A stretch of DNA of 64,000 nucleotides from Roseiarcus sp963758335 (GTDB taxonomy: Bacteria; Pseudomonadota; Alphaproteobacteria; Rhizobiales; Beijerinckiaceae), in assembly GCA_963758335.1 (NCBI GenBank), contig CAVWVF010000002.1, positions 186,001 to 250,000 on the forward strand. The letters are read 5' to 3'. The translations under genes and the position numbers were made by a program. Shown piece after piece: positions 42,760-54,488 of the stretch. The notes beneath the pieces are model-generated. The model ran no database searches, was not told the origin of the DNA, and was given only the letters and a program-made list of their open reading frames with translations. Within the stretch, counting starts at the first letter, position 1. Every line of letters starts with the position of its first letter.

Positions 42760-43225
42760 TCGCGCCCAAGTCAGTGGAAGACCGTCAGCGGCCTCAAACC
42801 CCGACGCCGTGCAGAGGCGCCAACTGCGGGCGCAACAGGCCGCGCTCCGGCGCGGAGACGCCGTGGCGCCGGCGCGGCGCAGACGGCGACCGAAGGCCGC
42901 GGCGGACCGTCAGTTCAGTCCAAAGAACAGGGAGCTTTGTTTTGCGGAGCAGGGAATTTTTCCGCAAGAACAGGGAGCTTTCGCGCCCAAGTCAGCGGAA
43001 GACCTTCAGCGGGCGCGAACCCCGACGCCGCGCAGAAGCGCCAACTGCGGGCGCAACGAAACCGGCTCGGCCGGGACGCCGCCGTGGCGCCGGCGCGGCG
43101 CAGACGGCGACCAAAGGCCGCGGCGGACCGCCGGTTCAGCCCAAAGAACAGGGAACTTTATTTTGCGGAGCAGGGAATTTTTCCGCAAGAACAGGGAGCT
43201 TTTTCCGCAAGAACAGGGAACCTTT
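42760..43225. repeat. 221-bp tandem duplication plus tail repeats
   Basis: TCGCGCCCAAGTCAG begins units at 42760 and 42981. Each ends with purine-rich AAGAACAGGGAGCTTT / GGAGCAGGGAATTTTTCC motifs that repeat again at 43190-43225. Long frames across it are by-products of the repeat and GC content. Similar purine-rich arrays occur near integrases in Hyphomicrobiales. Confidence 0.85.
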
Positions 43226-45220
43226 TGCGTAGGGCGCGTGCCTCCACGACGCGCCCGACGGATCGAGCGCGTTTCCGCCTCGCCGCACTTCGCCCGCAAG
43301 AACACCCGCATCGCGATGGCCGCCTGCTCGGACCCGTGGACGTGAGACCGTGCCAGATGAAGTCGTCGGTCTGTGAACTCGACCGCCTCAGGCTCGACCG
43401 GCTAGCCAACGCTGGACAGCCCAATTCGCCCAGCCGATAATGGAAATGCTGTCTGGGGGCCTGCGCATGGACGTCGGGGCGTGGCTGAAGGGCGTAGGCT
43501 TCGAGCGTTACGAGGCCGCCTTTCGCGACAACGGGATCGACGAGGCGGTCCTTCCGCACCTGACGGTCGATGACCTGAAGGAGATCGGCGTCGCCACAGT
43601 GGGTGATCGGCGCAAGCTCCTCGCCGCCATCGCCGCATTGGCGTCGCCGGCGCCTTCCGACGTGCGCGCTGGGCCTCAGCCTCCGCCCACGCCGAAAAAG
43701 GCCCCTGAACATTCGGCCGAGCGCCGCCCGATCACGGTGATGTTCTGCGATCTCGTCGGCTCCACCGCCCTAGCCTCGCGGCTCGACGCCGAAGACTGGC
43801 GCAATCTGGTCGGCGCCTATCTCGACGAGGCTTCCGCCGCGGTGACCGGTCTCGGCGGCCATGTGTTGAAGAAGCTCGGCGACGGGCTGATGGCCCTGTT
43901 CGGCTACCCGCAGGCGCAGGAGAACGACGCCGAGCGCGCCGTTCGCGCCGCGCTCGCCATCCAGCGCGCGCTCGCCGACCTCAACGCCAGGAACGCCCGA
44001 TCCGGCGCGCCCGAGCTTTCGGCCCGCATTGGGTTGGAGACCGGACCCGTGGTGGTCGACGCGGCCGGCGAAGTGTTCGGCGAGGCGCCGAACGTCGCGG
44101 CGCGGGTGCAGGCGGCGGCCGAGCCGGGGACGGTGCTCGTGACCGCGAGCGTGCAGCGGCAGACGGCCGGGCTGTTCGTCGTCGAGGACAAAGGCGCATG
44201 GGAGCTCAGGGGCGTATCGGCGCCGGTCGCGCTCTACCGCATCGTGCGGGCGAGCGGCGGCCGGCGCGGCGGCGCGCGGATTCTGACGCCGCTGGTCGGG
44301 CGGGAGGACGAACTTTCCCAGCTTCAGCGCCGCTGGTCGCGGGCGCTCGAAGGCGAGGGTCAGTTCGTGCAGATCGTCGGCGAGCCCGGCATCGGGAAGT
44401 CGCGTCTGATCGAGGAGTTCCGTGCAAAACTTGCCGAGACGCCACACACCTGGGTCGAATGGGCCGCTTCGCAGCTCCTGCAGAACACGCCTCTGCACCC
44501 GCTCGCCGAATGGGGCAGACTGCGCTTTGGCGGCGCCGACGCGACGGACCAGGGGCGTCTCGCCGACCTCGAGAACACTTTGAGGCTGATCGGCCTCGAC
44601 GCGGCCGAATACGCGCCCCTGCTCGCGCCGCTGGTCGACATTCCGTTGCGGGAGGACCGCCGGGCGAAGTTCCCGCCCGAGGAATTGCGGCGCCGGCAAC
44701 TGGCGGCGATGACGGCCTGGGTTCTGGCGGGCGCGCGCTCGCAGCCGGTGGTGCTCGCCTTCGAGGATCTGCATTGGGCCGATCCAACCTCGCTCGATCT
44801 CCTGCGCGCGCTCGCCGAGCGCGGCGCGCAGTCCCCTTTGCTGGTCGTCGCCACCACGCGGCCGGAATTCCGCGCGCCCTGGGCGATGCGCTCGCACCAC
44901 AGCGTGATCGCGCTCGCGCCGCTCGACCGCGCTCAGGTCCGCCGCATGGTCGGCGAGATCGCAAGCCGGCATGCGCTCTCCGACGAAATGATCGATGGAG
45001 TGGGCGAGCGAACGGGCGGGGTGCCGCTGTTCGTCGAGGAGGTGACGCAACTCCTGCTCGAGCGCGACGCGCAGGGCGGCGCACAGGCGATCCCGCCGAC
45101 CTTGCAGCAGTCGCTCGCCGCGCGGCTCGACCGGCTGGGGGAAGCGCGGGAGATCGCGCAGATCGGCGCCGTGCTGGGGCGCGATTTTTCTTACCGGCTG
45201 CTCAGCGACGTGGCCGCCCC

Positions 45221-45312
45221 TGTAGCCGCGGTCGCCGACCGCGGCCCTGTAGGCGGGGTCGGCGACCCCGCCCTACAACGCGGCGCGGCCGCGCTCATCG
45301 AGCGCGGCTACA
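45221..45312 (+). repeat. REP family A repeat inside coding sequence
   Basis: TGTAGCCGCGGTCGCCGACC ... CCCTACAACG ... GCGCGGCTACA: nested palindromes related to 15817-15867. Translated within the cyclase-AAA protein it adds VAAVADRGPVGGVGDPALQR and a following IERGYSGPA between LLSDV and ALDRLTEADLLF, where relatives have only a short linker. Confidence 0.8.
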
Positions 45313-47970
45313 GCGGCCCCGCCCTGCAAGCCGCGCTCGATCGGCTCACGGAAGCCGACCTCCTGTTCGTCGACGGCGCCCCTCCGACCGCCGCCTACCG
45401 TTTCAAGCACGCGCTGATCCAGGACGCGGCCTACGAGAGCCTGCTCAAGAGCCGCCGCCAGGCGCTTCACCGTCGCGCCGCGGAGGCGCTGCTCGCCGCC
45501 GACGCCGAGCCCGAAGCGATCGCCCATCATTTCACCGAGGCCGGCCTCGACGATCTCGCAATCGAATGGTGGGGCAAGGCGGGCGACCAGGCGCTGCGCC
45601 GCTCGGCCTTCCAGGAGGCGATCGCCCATCTCGGCAAGGCGATCGCCATGGCGGACAAGGCGGGCGAGACGTCGCGGCGTGCGCCGGGCGGCATGGCCGC
45701 TGTGAGTCAGCGGCTGCCGCAATTGCACGCCGCCTATGGCAACGCGCTCATAGCGGCGCGAGGCCATGGGGCGCCGGAAACAATCGAGGCCTTCGCTAGA
45801 GCCCGCAAATCGGCTTCCGGGGACGAGGATGCGCCGGAGCGGTTGGCGGCAGATTACGGCTTATGGGTCGGCAGCTACGTGCGGGGCGATCTTCCGTCGA
45901 TGCGAACGCACGCGGCGGCCTTCCTCGCTGGCGTTGCGGCGCGACCCGATTCGCCCGAGGCCGGCGTCGCGCATCGGGTCGTCGGGACCACTCACTGTTT
46001 CGCCGGAGAATACGCGGAAGCGCGCGACCATCTGGAGCGCGCGCTTACTCTGTTCCAACCCGGCCGGGACGATGATCTGGCCTTTCGCTTCGGGCAAGAC
46101 GCCGGCGTCGCGGCAATGTGCTACCTGGCGATCGCGTCATGGCCGCTGGGAAACGTCAGGCGCGCGGTTTCCCTCGTTGACAGCGCGCACGAGCGGCTCG
46201 CGAGCGTGGCGCATATCGGCACGCACCCTTATGCGAAATTACACGCGGCGATGTTCGAATTGATGCGAGGCGACAGGGCGCGCGCCGCGCAGAACGGTTC
46301 TGAGACCGCCCGTCTCGCGCGTGAGCACGATCTGCCGTTGTGGCGAGCGTACGGGGCGTTTTTCGAAGGCTTGGCGACGGCTGAACTTGGCGCGCTTGGC
46401 GAGGGGCTCGGCGACATGCGCCGCGGCGTCGAGAGCCTGCGCCAGCAAGGCCTCCTGAATTTCGACGGGCTCTACAAGATCGCGCTGGCCGACGCCGAAA
46501 CGCGGGCGGGCGATCGCGATCGCGCCATTGCGATCCTCGATGAAGCGCTGGCGACGGCCGATCGCCTCGGCTACCGCGCGTTCGAAGCGGAGCTCAACCG
46601 GACCACCGGCGAAATCCTGCTCGAGCGCGACCCCGCCAACCCCGCGCCCGCCGAAAAAGCTTTCCAGACGGCTATCGCAGTCGCGAAGCGGCAAGGCACG
46701 CGCAGTTTTGAACTGCGCGCGGCGCTCGCGCTCGCCAAACTCTACCAATCGACCGGCCGCCCCACCGACGCGCACGCGGTCTTGGCGCCCGCCCTCGAGG
46801 GATTTGCGCCGACGCAGGAAATGCCGGAGATCGCGGAAGCGCAGGCGCTGCTGGCGGCGCTCGAGGAGACGGACGAAGTCAAGGCCGATGCGGAGCAGCG
46901 GCGCCGAGTGACGCAGTTGCGCGTCGCCTATGGCAACGCGCTCTTGCAGGCGCGCGGCTATGGGGCGGCGGAAACGACGGAGGCCTTCGCCAAAGCCCGC
47001 GAGTCCGCCCGCGGCGCGGTCGACGCGGCCGAAAGCCTGGCGGCGGATTACGGGGTTTGGGTCGGCAGCTACCTCCGCGGCGAACTCCCGTCGATGCGGA
47101 CGCACGCGGCGACCTTCCTCAGAGATGTCGAGGCGCGACCCGATTCGCCGGAGGCCAGCGTTGCGCATCGCGCCGCAGGAATCACCCATTGGTTCGCCGG
47201 GGAGTACAGCCAAGCGCAGGAACATCTGGAACGCGCGCTCGCGTTGTTCGAGCCAAGCCGGGACGACGACCTGGCTTTTCGCTTCGGTCATGACGCCGGC
47301 GTCGGCGCGATGCTCTACCTCGCGATCACTGTTTGGCCGATGGGCGAGCTTGACCGCCCCCTGCCCCTTGTCGAGAGCGCAACGACGCGGATCGGCAGCG
47401 TGACTCATGTCGGAACCAAGGCCTATGCCGCCATGCATGCGGCGATGTTCGAATTGATGCGTGGCGACGTTGCCCGGGTCGCCGCGAATGCGTCCAAACT
47501 GGCTCGGCTCGCCGATGAGCACGATCTCAGCCTGTGGCGCGCCTTCGGGGTGTTTCTGCAGGGCTGGGTGGCGGCGCAACATGCGCCGCGGCCTCGACCT
47601 TCTCGGCGAACAGAACGCCGTCATTTTCAGCGGCCTCTTGAAAGTCGCCCAGGCCGAGGCGGAAGCCGCGGCGGGCGACACCGACCGCGCCGTCGCCATT
47701 CTCGATGAAGCGCTGACGACGTCCGAACGGACTGCTCACCGCGCGTTCGACGCCGAGTTGCATCGGGCGCGCGGCGAAATCCTGCTCAAGCGCGATCCCG
47801 CCGATCCCGCGCTGTCGGAACAGGCGCTCCTGACCGCCATCGCTGTCGCCAAGCAGCAAGGAACCCGCAGCTTCGAACTGCGCGCGGCCCTTTCTCTTGC
47901 CAAGCTGTACCAGTCGATCGCGCGCCCCGCGGAAGTCCACGCCGTTCTCGCGCCCGCGCTCGAAGGCTTC

Positions 47971-48077
47971 CCCCTTCTCCCGTCCGGGAGAAGGGCCGGG
48001 GATGAGGGTCCTTCCGGACCCGGCGATGGCGCGGCCGCCCTCACCCCCGACCCCTCTCCCGAACGGGAGAGGGGGGA
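47971..48077 (+). repeat. double-hairpin REP family B inside coding sequence
   Basis: CCCCTTCTCCCGTCCGGGAG and, 75 bp later, CCCCTCTCCCGAACGGGAGA form two stem-loops. It interrupts ALEGF / EMPEFAEA in module 2, where modules 1 and 3 have APTQ and SPTP. It encodes PLLPSGRRAGDEGPSGPGDG and ALTPDPSPERERGD in frame. Confidence 0.88.
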
Positions 48078-49925
48078 TGCGGCCCATGCCGAAATGCCGG
48101 AATTCGCCGAGGCTGCTGCCCTGCAGGCCACGCTGTCGCAAACCGACGAGGTCAAAGCGCAAGCCGCGCAGCGGCAGCGACTAACGCAATTGCAGGTCGC
48201 CTACGGCAACGCGCTCTTCGCCGCGCGCGGGTACGGGGCGCCGGAAACGACGGAGGCTTTCGCAAAGGCCCGCGAGTCGGCGTCTGGCGACAAGGATGCG
48301 CCCGAACGTTTGGCGGCAGACTATGGCCTATGGGCCGGCAGCCTCGTGAGAGGCGAGTTGCCGTCTATGCGGACCCACGCCGCCCTCATCAACGACTGTC
48401 AGGCGAGGCCCAACTCACCCGAGGCCGGCGTCGCCCATCGCGCCGCCGGGATCACTTGCTGGTTCGCAGGCGAGTATCGCGAGGCGCAGGATCATCTGGA
48501 GCGTGCGCTCGCCTTGTTCCAACCCGGCCGCGACGATGATCTGGCCTTTCGCCTGGGAGTCGACCCGGGGACGGCCGCGATGGCCTATCTGGCGATAACG
48601 TCGTGGCCTCTCGGCGAGGTCGATCACGCGACTTCGCTCATTGAGCGCATGCAGACGCGGATGTCGGATCTCACCCATGTCGGGATGCTCGCGTACGGGA
48701 AAGTGCATGCCGCCTTGTTCGAAATGATACGTGGCGACGCGGCGCGCGCTGCGCCGAACGTCTTCGAGCTCGTCCGCCTCGCCGACGAGCATGACCTGCC
48801 TATGTTTCGGGCTTTCGGAGTGTTTCTGCAGGGATGGGCTGAGGGGCAGAGCGGCTCGCTCGTCGCCGGGCTCGAGGACATGCGTCGCAGCGTCAATCTT
48901 GCGCGCGAACAGAACGTTCTGGTGTTCGATGGGCTGATCAAGATTGCTCTGGCCGAGGCCGAAGCCCGTGCAGGCGACGCCGACCGCGCCCTCGCAATTC
49001 TCGATGAAGCGCTGGCGACGTCAGATCGGGCCGGCTATCGCGCATTCGAAGCGGAACTTCACCGGACCCGTGGCGAAATCCTGCTCAAGCGCGATCCCGC
49101 CGACACTTCGCCTGCGGAGCAAGCATTCCAAAGGGCGATCGCCGTCGCGAAGCAGCAAGGCACGCGCAGTTTTGAACTGCGCGCATCGCTGTCGCTGGCC
49201 AAGCTCTACCAATCCACCGCCCGCCCCGCCGATGCGCACGCCGTTCTCGCGCCTGCGCTCGAAGGCTTTTCGCCGACGCCCGAAATGCCGGAGATCGCGG
49301 AAGCGCAGGCGCTGGTCGCGGCGCTGACGGGATGACGGTCTCGCCGGACAAAGGTCGTGGACGCCCCTCTACTGGCAAGAAATAGTTTGTGAACTTCGCT
49401 AAGTTCAGACAATGCGCCGACCGGGTCGCTGCCCCCGTGTGAACAGGACGAGTCTTCGCCGCCAGATCGCGACGCGCCTCTACACGAACTTGAAATCCGC
49501 AGGGACGAGGTTTGACAATGCGACGTTGCTGAGCGTGATCGAATCCGTCGCCCCGAGCCTGATCACCACGTCGGACCCGACCTGCGCCATCGCGCGCTCG
49601 GCCTGCGCATAACTGCCGAAGGCGCCTAGGGCAAACTCGATCGTGTCGCGGCTTGGACCGGTTCCGGCAACGAAATCGTCGACAGTCTCATTGCCGAAAT
49701 ATCCGCCGAATTCGAAGAGATCGTTGCTCGAGGCCGTGATCGCGCCGGTGACCCCGCCCGGGCCGAGGTCGAACGTGTCCTTGTTACCCAGCCTCACGTC
49801 GCCATGGATGACGCCCGTGTCGGTCAGGGTGTCGCCGCCGGCGAGCGTGTGAACTGGACCCCATTCGTGGGACCACGAGGGGATGGATTTAAGGTGTAAT
49901 CTCGCCTGCCCTTGTCCTTCAAGAA

Positions 49926-50876
49926 TCAAGCCGCTTCTTGCTGCTTCTGCTTCTGCTTCTGCTGTGGGTATGTGGGCAACGCGTTTGCGTTGTCCAAGCG
50001 AAGCGGCATATCCACAGCCCTCGCCGCCGCCTCGATTTTGTCCATGCCGGCGCGCCACACCGCCATCGGCATCAGATTGTTCATCGCCTGGTGCGGGCGC
50101 CGAAAATTGTAAAAGGTCATCCAGGAACTGATGCCGGCCCGCGCCTCGCGGCCATCGGCGTAGGCTTTCAGATGCACTTCTTCATACTTGATCGAGCGCC
50201 ACAGCCGTTCGATGAAAATGTTGTCCATGAAACGGCCGCGTCCGTCCATCGAAATCGCGACGCCGGCCGCCGCGAGCTTGCCGACGAAAGCCTCGGAGGT
50301 GAAAGTGGAGCCCTGATCGGTATTGAAAATCCGCGGCTTTCCGAACCGAAGCAGCGCCTCCTCCAGCGCCGCCGCGCAGAAGCTCGCATCGTTGGTGTTC
50401 GACAGCCGCCACGCCAGAACCGCCCGGCTCGCCCAGTCGATGATCGCCACCAGATAGATGAAGCCGCACGCCATCGGGATGTAGGTCACGTCGGCCGCCC
50501 ACACGTGGTTCGGCTCGACAATCTTCAGGCCGCGCAGCAGGTAGGGGTATATCTTGCGCCCGGGCGCGGCTTTGCTCGTGCCGGGGCGTGGAACCAGCGC
50601 TTCGATCCCCATCACCCGCATCAGCCGCCGCACTCGCTTGCGGTTGACCCCACGGCCTTCCTTGTTGAGTTCGAAGGTCATTCGCCGCGAGCCGTAGAAC
50701 GGAAGTTCGAGATGCAGTTCGTCGATGCGGCGCATCACCGCCAGATCGTCCGCCCGGGCGACGGGCTTGGGGCGGTAGACCGCCGAGCGCGCCACGCCCA
50801 CAAGCGCGCATTGGCGGCGCACCGACAGGTCCTTGCCAGGCCGTTCGACCATCGCTCTTCGATCGGGCGCGCTCAT
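49926..50876 (-). CDS. IS3 family transposase OrfB
   Basis: 316 aa. HTH_21 region (PFYGSRRMTFELNKEGRGVN, RVRRLMRVMGIEAL) then the rve integrase core: NHVWAADVTYIPMACGFIYL with the first Asp, FNTDQGSTFTSEAFVGKL with the second, and MDNIFIERLWRSIKYEEV with the Glu. Intact. The C-terminal QKQKQKQQEAA is a simple-sequence run. The start overlaps the orfA stop (ATGA). Confidence 0.95.
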   Translation of the reverse strand: MSAPDRRAMVERPGKDLSVRRQCALVGVARSAVYRPKPVARADDLAVMRRIDELHLELPFYGSRRMTFELNKEGRGVNRKRVRRLMRVMGIEALVPRPGTSKAAPGRKIYPYLLRGLKIVEPNHVWAADVTYIPMACGFIYLVAIIDWASRAVLAWRLSNTNDASFCAAALEEALLRFGKPRIFNTDQGSTFTSEAFVGKLAAAGVAISMDGRGRFMDNIFIERLWRSIKYEEVHLKAYADGREARAGISSWMTFYNFRRPHQAMNNLMPMAVWRAGMDKIEAAARAVDMPLRLDNANALPTYPQQKQKQKQQEAA

Positions 50877-51166
50877 CGACCTGGCCTCCTGGCCAAGAAA
50901 TCCCGTTCGACCGTCAGTTGGCCGATCTTGGCGTAAAGCTTGGCCGTCTCACGTTCGCGCTCCTCCTCGCCATCGCCCGAACCGCTCGCCCCGCGCGCGA
51001 ACAGGCTCGCCGCATTGTCGAGAACCTGCTTCTTCCAGGCATAAATCTGGTTCGGATGCACCCCGTGCCGCTTCGCCAGTTCCGGAACCGTCGCATCCTC
51101 GCGCAACGCCTCGAGCGCAATCTTCGCCTTGAACGCCGCATCAAACTTCTTGCGTGACTTCGTCAT
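50873..51166 (-). CDS. IS3 family transposase OrfA (HTH)
   Basis: 97 aa: MTKSRKKFDAAFKAKIALEA, LREDATVPELAKRHGVHPNQ and IYAWKKQVLDN, the helix-turn-helix of IS3 OrfA with a Leu-zipper-like tail (ETAKLYAKIGQLTVERDFLA). GGAG is six bases before the ATG at 51166. Likely makes an OrfAB fusion by frameshifting, as in the family. Confidence 0.93.
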   Translation of the reverse strand: MTKSRKKFDAAFKAKIALEALREDATVPELAKRHGVHPNQIYAWKKQVLDNAASLFARGASGSGDGEEERERETAKLYAKIGQLTVERDFLARRPGR

Positions 51167-54100
51167 TTCTCGCTCCATCGGTTGCGACAGAGCAGGACAT
51201 TTCACACCTTAGCCAATGGTCCTAAATCCGGGGTCCAGCTCACTGACCTTGGTTGTCGAGCGTGCTCGACCAGCTCGAGAACGTGAAATTTCCCGCGATC
51301 AAGCCCGAGGCCGAATTCGTGAACGCGTTCGCGGCCCCTGCGCCGGTGAATGTGACCGCCCCGACGATGTCGCCCGAGTTCGTGAACGTGTCGCCGGCGG
51401 CTAAGAGCGTGACCGCGCCGTCGATCTGGCCCGCGTTGTCGATCGTATCCTCTGACCCGCCAAGGAGTTCGACGGCGCCGACGATCCAACCGCTGTTGGT
51501 CATGGTTCCGATCGAGGCCTGCGGGCCTGCGCTATAGATCGCGTCTCCCCCGGGGGCGCCGCTCCGGATCGTCCCGCTGTTGCTCAGCGTCGTGATCGTG
51601 CCGGAATTCGCGATCCCCGCCCCGCCCGCGCCGCCCGGGGAGCCGGAGACGCCGTTTCCGCCGCGGATTGTTCCGCTGTTGGTCAGCGTCGTGATCGAGC
51701 CGGAGTTCGACACGCCCGCGCCGCCGGCGCCGCCCGGAACGCCGGAGACGCCGGCGCCGCCGTTTCCGCCGCCAATCGTCCCGCTGTTGGTCAGCGTCGT
51801 GATCACGTCGGCGTTCGACACGCCCGCGCCGCCCGGGGCGCCGGGACCAGCGGGACTGTGCGCGTCGGAAACGGCGGCGCCGGATTCTTCGCCCTTGTTG
51901 GTCAGCGTGGTGATCGTGCCGGAATTCGCGATCCCCGCGCCGCCCGTCCCGCCGGTGAAGCCCGAGCCGCCGTTTCCGCCGCGGATTGTCGCGCCGGCCG
52001 CGTTGCTGAGCGAGCCGATCGTCGCTCCCGCAGCGTTCGACGCGCCCGCGCCGCCCGACCCGCCGACATTGCCGTGGGAGCCGCCGTCGCCGCCCACGAC
52101 CGTCCCGCTGTTGGTCAGCGTCCCGACCGTGCCGGAATTCGCGAGCCCCGCGCCGCCCGCGCCGCCTGAAAGGCTGGAGCCGCCGTGTCCGCCGCTGATC
52201 GTCCCGCTGTTGGTCAGCGTCTTGATCGTCCCGGAATTCGACACGCCTGAGGCGCCGGCGCCCACCGCGCCGGACGTATTGCCGGGGCCGCCGGCGCCGC
52301 CGCGGATCGTCCCGCTGTTGACGAGCGACCCGATCCTCCCGGAGTTCGAAACGCCCGCCCCGCCCGTGCCGCCGCCAAACAAGCCGGAGCCGCCGCGTCC
52401 GCCGGCGATCACGCCGCTGTTGCTCAAGCTCGTGATCGTCCCCGCATTCATGACGCCCGCGCCGCCCGACCCGCCTATGTTGGAAGAGCCGTTGCCGCCG
52501 TGTCCGCCGAGAATCGTCCCCATGTTGGTCAGCGTCGTGATCGTGCCGGAATTTGCGATCCCCGCGCCGCCCGCGCCGGCCGAGAAGTTGCCTCCGCCAC
52601 TGCCGCCGGCGATCTTGCCGCCGTTGGTCAGCGAACTGATCGTCCCTTCGTTCGATACGCCCGCGCCGCCCGCGCCGCCGGTGTAGTAGCCGGCCCCGCC
52701 GGCGCCGCCGCTGATCGTCCCGCTGTTGGTCAGCGTAGCAATCGTCATCACGTTGGAGACGCCCGCCCCGCCGGCGCCGCCGCTGACGGAACTGGCCGCG
52801 CCGCCGCTTCCGCCGCGGATTGTCCCCTGGTTGGTCAGCGCCCTCAACATGCCCGAATTCGCGACCCCCGCGCCACCCGTGCCCTGCGTTCCGCCGATGC
52901 CAAAAAATTCTCCGCTCGCGCCGCCGTTTCCGCCGCTGATCGTCGCGCCGGTCGCATTGGTGAGGGATCCTATCGTCGCTCCGCTTGCGTTCGACACGCC
53001 CGCGCCGCCCGCCCCGCCGCCGGCCACGCCGACAACAGCGCTGCCTCCGCCGTTTCCCCCGCTGATCGTCCCGGTGTTGGTCAGCGTCGTGATCGCGCCG
53101 GAATTGGCGATCCCCGCTCCGCCCGAGCCGCCAAAGAAGCCCGAGCCGCCGCTTCCGCCGCTGATCGTCGCGCCGGTCGCGTTGGCAAGCGAGCCGATTG
53201 CTGCTCCGCTTGCGTTCGACACGCCCGCGCCGCCCGCCCCGCCATCATTGCCGCCGGCCGCCGGCGCCGCCGCTGATCGTCCCGCTGTTGGTCAGAGTCC
53301 TGACCGTGCCGGAATTCGACACGCCCGCGCCGCCGGAGAGCGTGGAGCCGCCCTTTCCGCCGCTGATCGTCCCCCTGTTGGCCAGCGTCGTGATCGTGCC
53401 GGAATTCGCGAGCCCCGAGCCGCCTGCGCCGACCGCGCCGGACGTATTGGCGCCGCCCCCCGCGCTGATCAACCCGCTGTTGGTGAGCGACCCAATCCTC
53501 CCGGCGTTCGACACGCCCGCGCCGCCCGCGCCGCCGGCGAACAAGCCGCTGCCGCCGTTTCCGCCGGCGATCGCGCCGCCGTTGCTCAAGGTCGCGATCG
53601 TCCCCGCGTTCATGATGCCCGCGCCGCCCGAGCCCGCGGTGTCGCTGCCGTCGCCGCCGCGCCCGCCGCGGATCGTCCCCTCGTTGGCCAGCGTCGTGAC
53701 CGTGCCGAGATTCGCGATCCCCGCGCCGCCCGTTCCGCCGGCGGATCCGGAGCCGCCTCTGCCGCCGCTGATCGTGGCGCCGAACGCGTTGGTCAGCGAG
53801 CCGATGGCTTGACCCGAATGGGCGCGCACCCCGATGCCGCCCGGGCCGCTCGCAGCGCCCGCCGCGCCGCCGATCCCGCCGCTGTTGCTCAGCGCGCCGA
53901 TCCCGCAGTTCCTCGCGTAGACCCCCGTCGGGCCTCCGACGAGGCTCGCGCCAGGGTCGACCGTAATATCGCCACCGGTGCCGAAGATCGGGCCTGGGTC
54001 GAGGGGGAAGAGATGATCTGGTCAGCGCCGCTGCAGGCCGCCGCCGGGCGGGGCGCCCCGACCGCGACCAGCGAGGCGCCGGCGAGCAGCGCCGCGCGCG

Positions 54101-54488
54101 AACCCCGGCCGTCGCCGGCGGCCATCAATGGACTCGATGAAAACGGATCCCGGCGCGACCCGCCGCCCCGGCTCTTCACGTCCATGACGCCGTCCCCGCA
54201 TTCTGTGAGAGCCGATCCTTTCAGCTCCAGGTCAACGTGATCAAAGCGAGTAATGCTGCGCTCAGCGCGAACAGAAGAACACCCGCGCCAAGCTCACCCA
54301 TTCTGGCTGACCGGGGCCTACTTGACGCGGCGCGCAATGCTCTGCGAAACTTCGCGCGCCGCTGAAATTCGTAGTCACTATCGAGTAGAGATTAATATAC
54401 GGCATATTTTCTCGACTGCGTCAACGAGGGAAAATCTGTAATGCCTGTCCGGTCACTTACGGCAGGCTTGATTTGAGGCGCCGTAGCA

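Larger units (their letters stand above)
43467..49335 (+). pseudogene. giant SAM - class III cyclase - AAA - TPR protein, C-terminal module triplicated, one frameshift
   Basis: Residues 1-60 form a SAM domain (DVGAWLKGVGFERYEAAFRD). A class III cyclase follows (RRPITVMFCDLVGSTALASR, HVLKKLGDGLMALFGYP, ARIGLETGPVVVDAAGEVFG). The AAA/STAND-like ATPase has Walker A GEPGIGKSRLIEEF and Walker B VVLAFEDLHWADPTSLDLL. A TPR-rich module of about 400 aa (AYGNALIAARGHGAPETIEA ... AEIAEAQALLAAL) then occurs three times in tandem (starts near 45720, 46920, 48190). The frame breaks near 47578 in module 2, where about ten codons are also missing, and resumes at 47581 to end at 49335. Two palindromic repeats lie inside the frame. 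Single-module relatives are common predicted ATPase-cyclases. Confidence 0.85.
49850..51242 (-). mobile_element. IS3-family element in the glycine-rich gene
   Basis: Ends TGAACTGGACCCC at 49850 and TGAGCTGGACCCC inverted, ending at 51242. It has two overlapping ORFs in the IS3 arrangement. Flanking triplets read (minus strand) CAG and CAC, so a 3-bp target duplication is imperfect or mutated. Removing it rejoins LDNQGQ to TLAGGDTLTDTG. Confidence 0.9.
49480..54185 (-). pseudogene. large glycine-rich repetitive secreted protein, broken by IS3 and frameshifts
   Basis: Starts MDVKSRGGGSRRDPFSSS with a late signal-like helix RAALLAGASLVAVGAPRPAA. A shift near 54010 leads to DPGPIFGTGGDITVDPGASL. 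Dozens of degenerate units SGTITTLTNSGTISGGxGG follow to 53245. A one-base insertion near 53250 moves the frame, and repeats continue to 51243. There an IS3 is inserted in QG-Q/H-TLAGGD. The rest (49480-49849) gives TLTDTGVIHGDVRLGNKDTF and DDFVAGTGPSRDTIEFALG, ending VPADFKFV. The end resembles RTX/autotransporter-passenger proteins with a C-terminal beta-roll. Probably an adhesin or surface layer type protein. No autotransporter barrel is seen. Confidence 0.75.

Noticed and set aside
42499..43440. Several 150-313 codon plus-strand frames over the 221-bp duplication
   Set aside because: All frames are open because of the repeat; products are Arg/Ala/Pro-rich and repeat one another.
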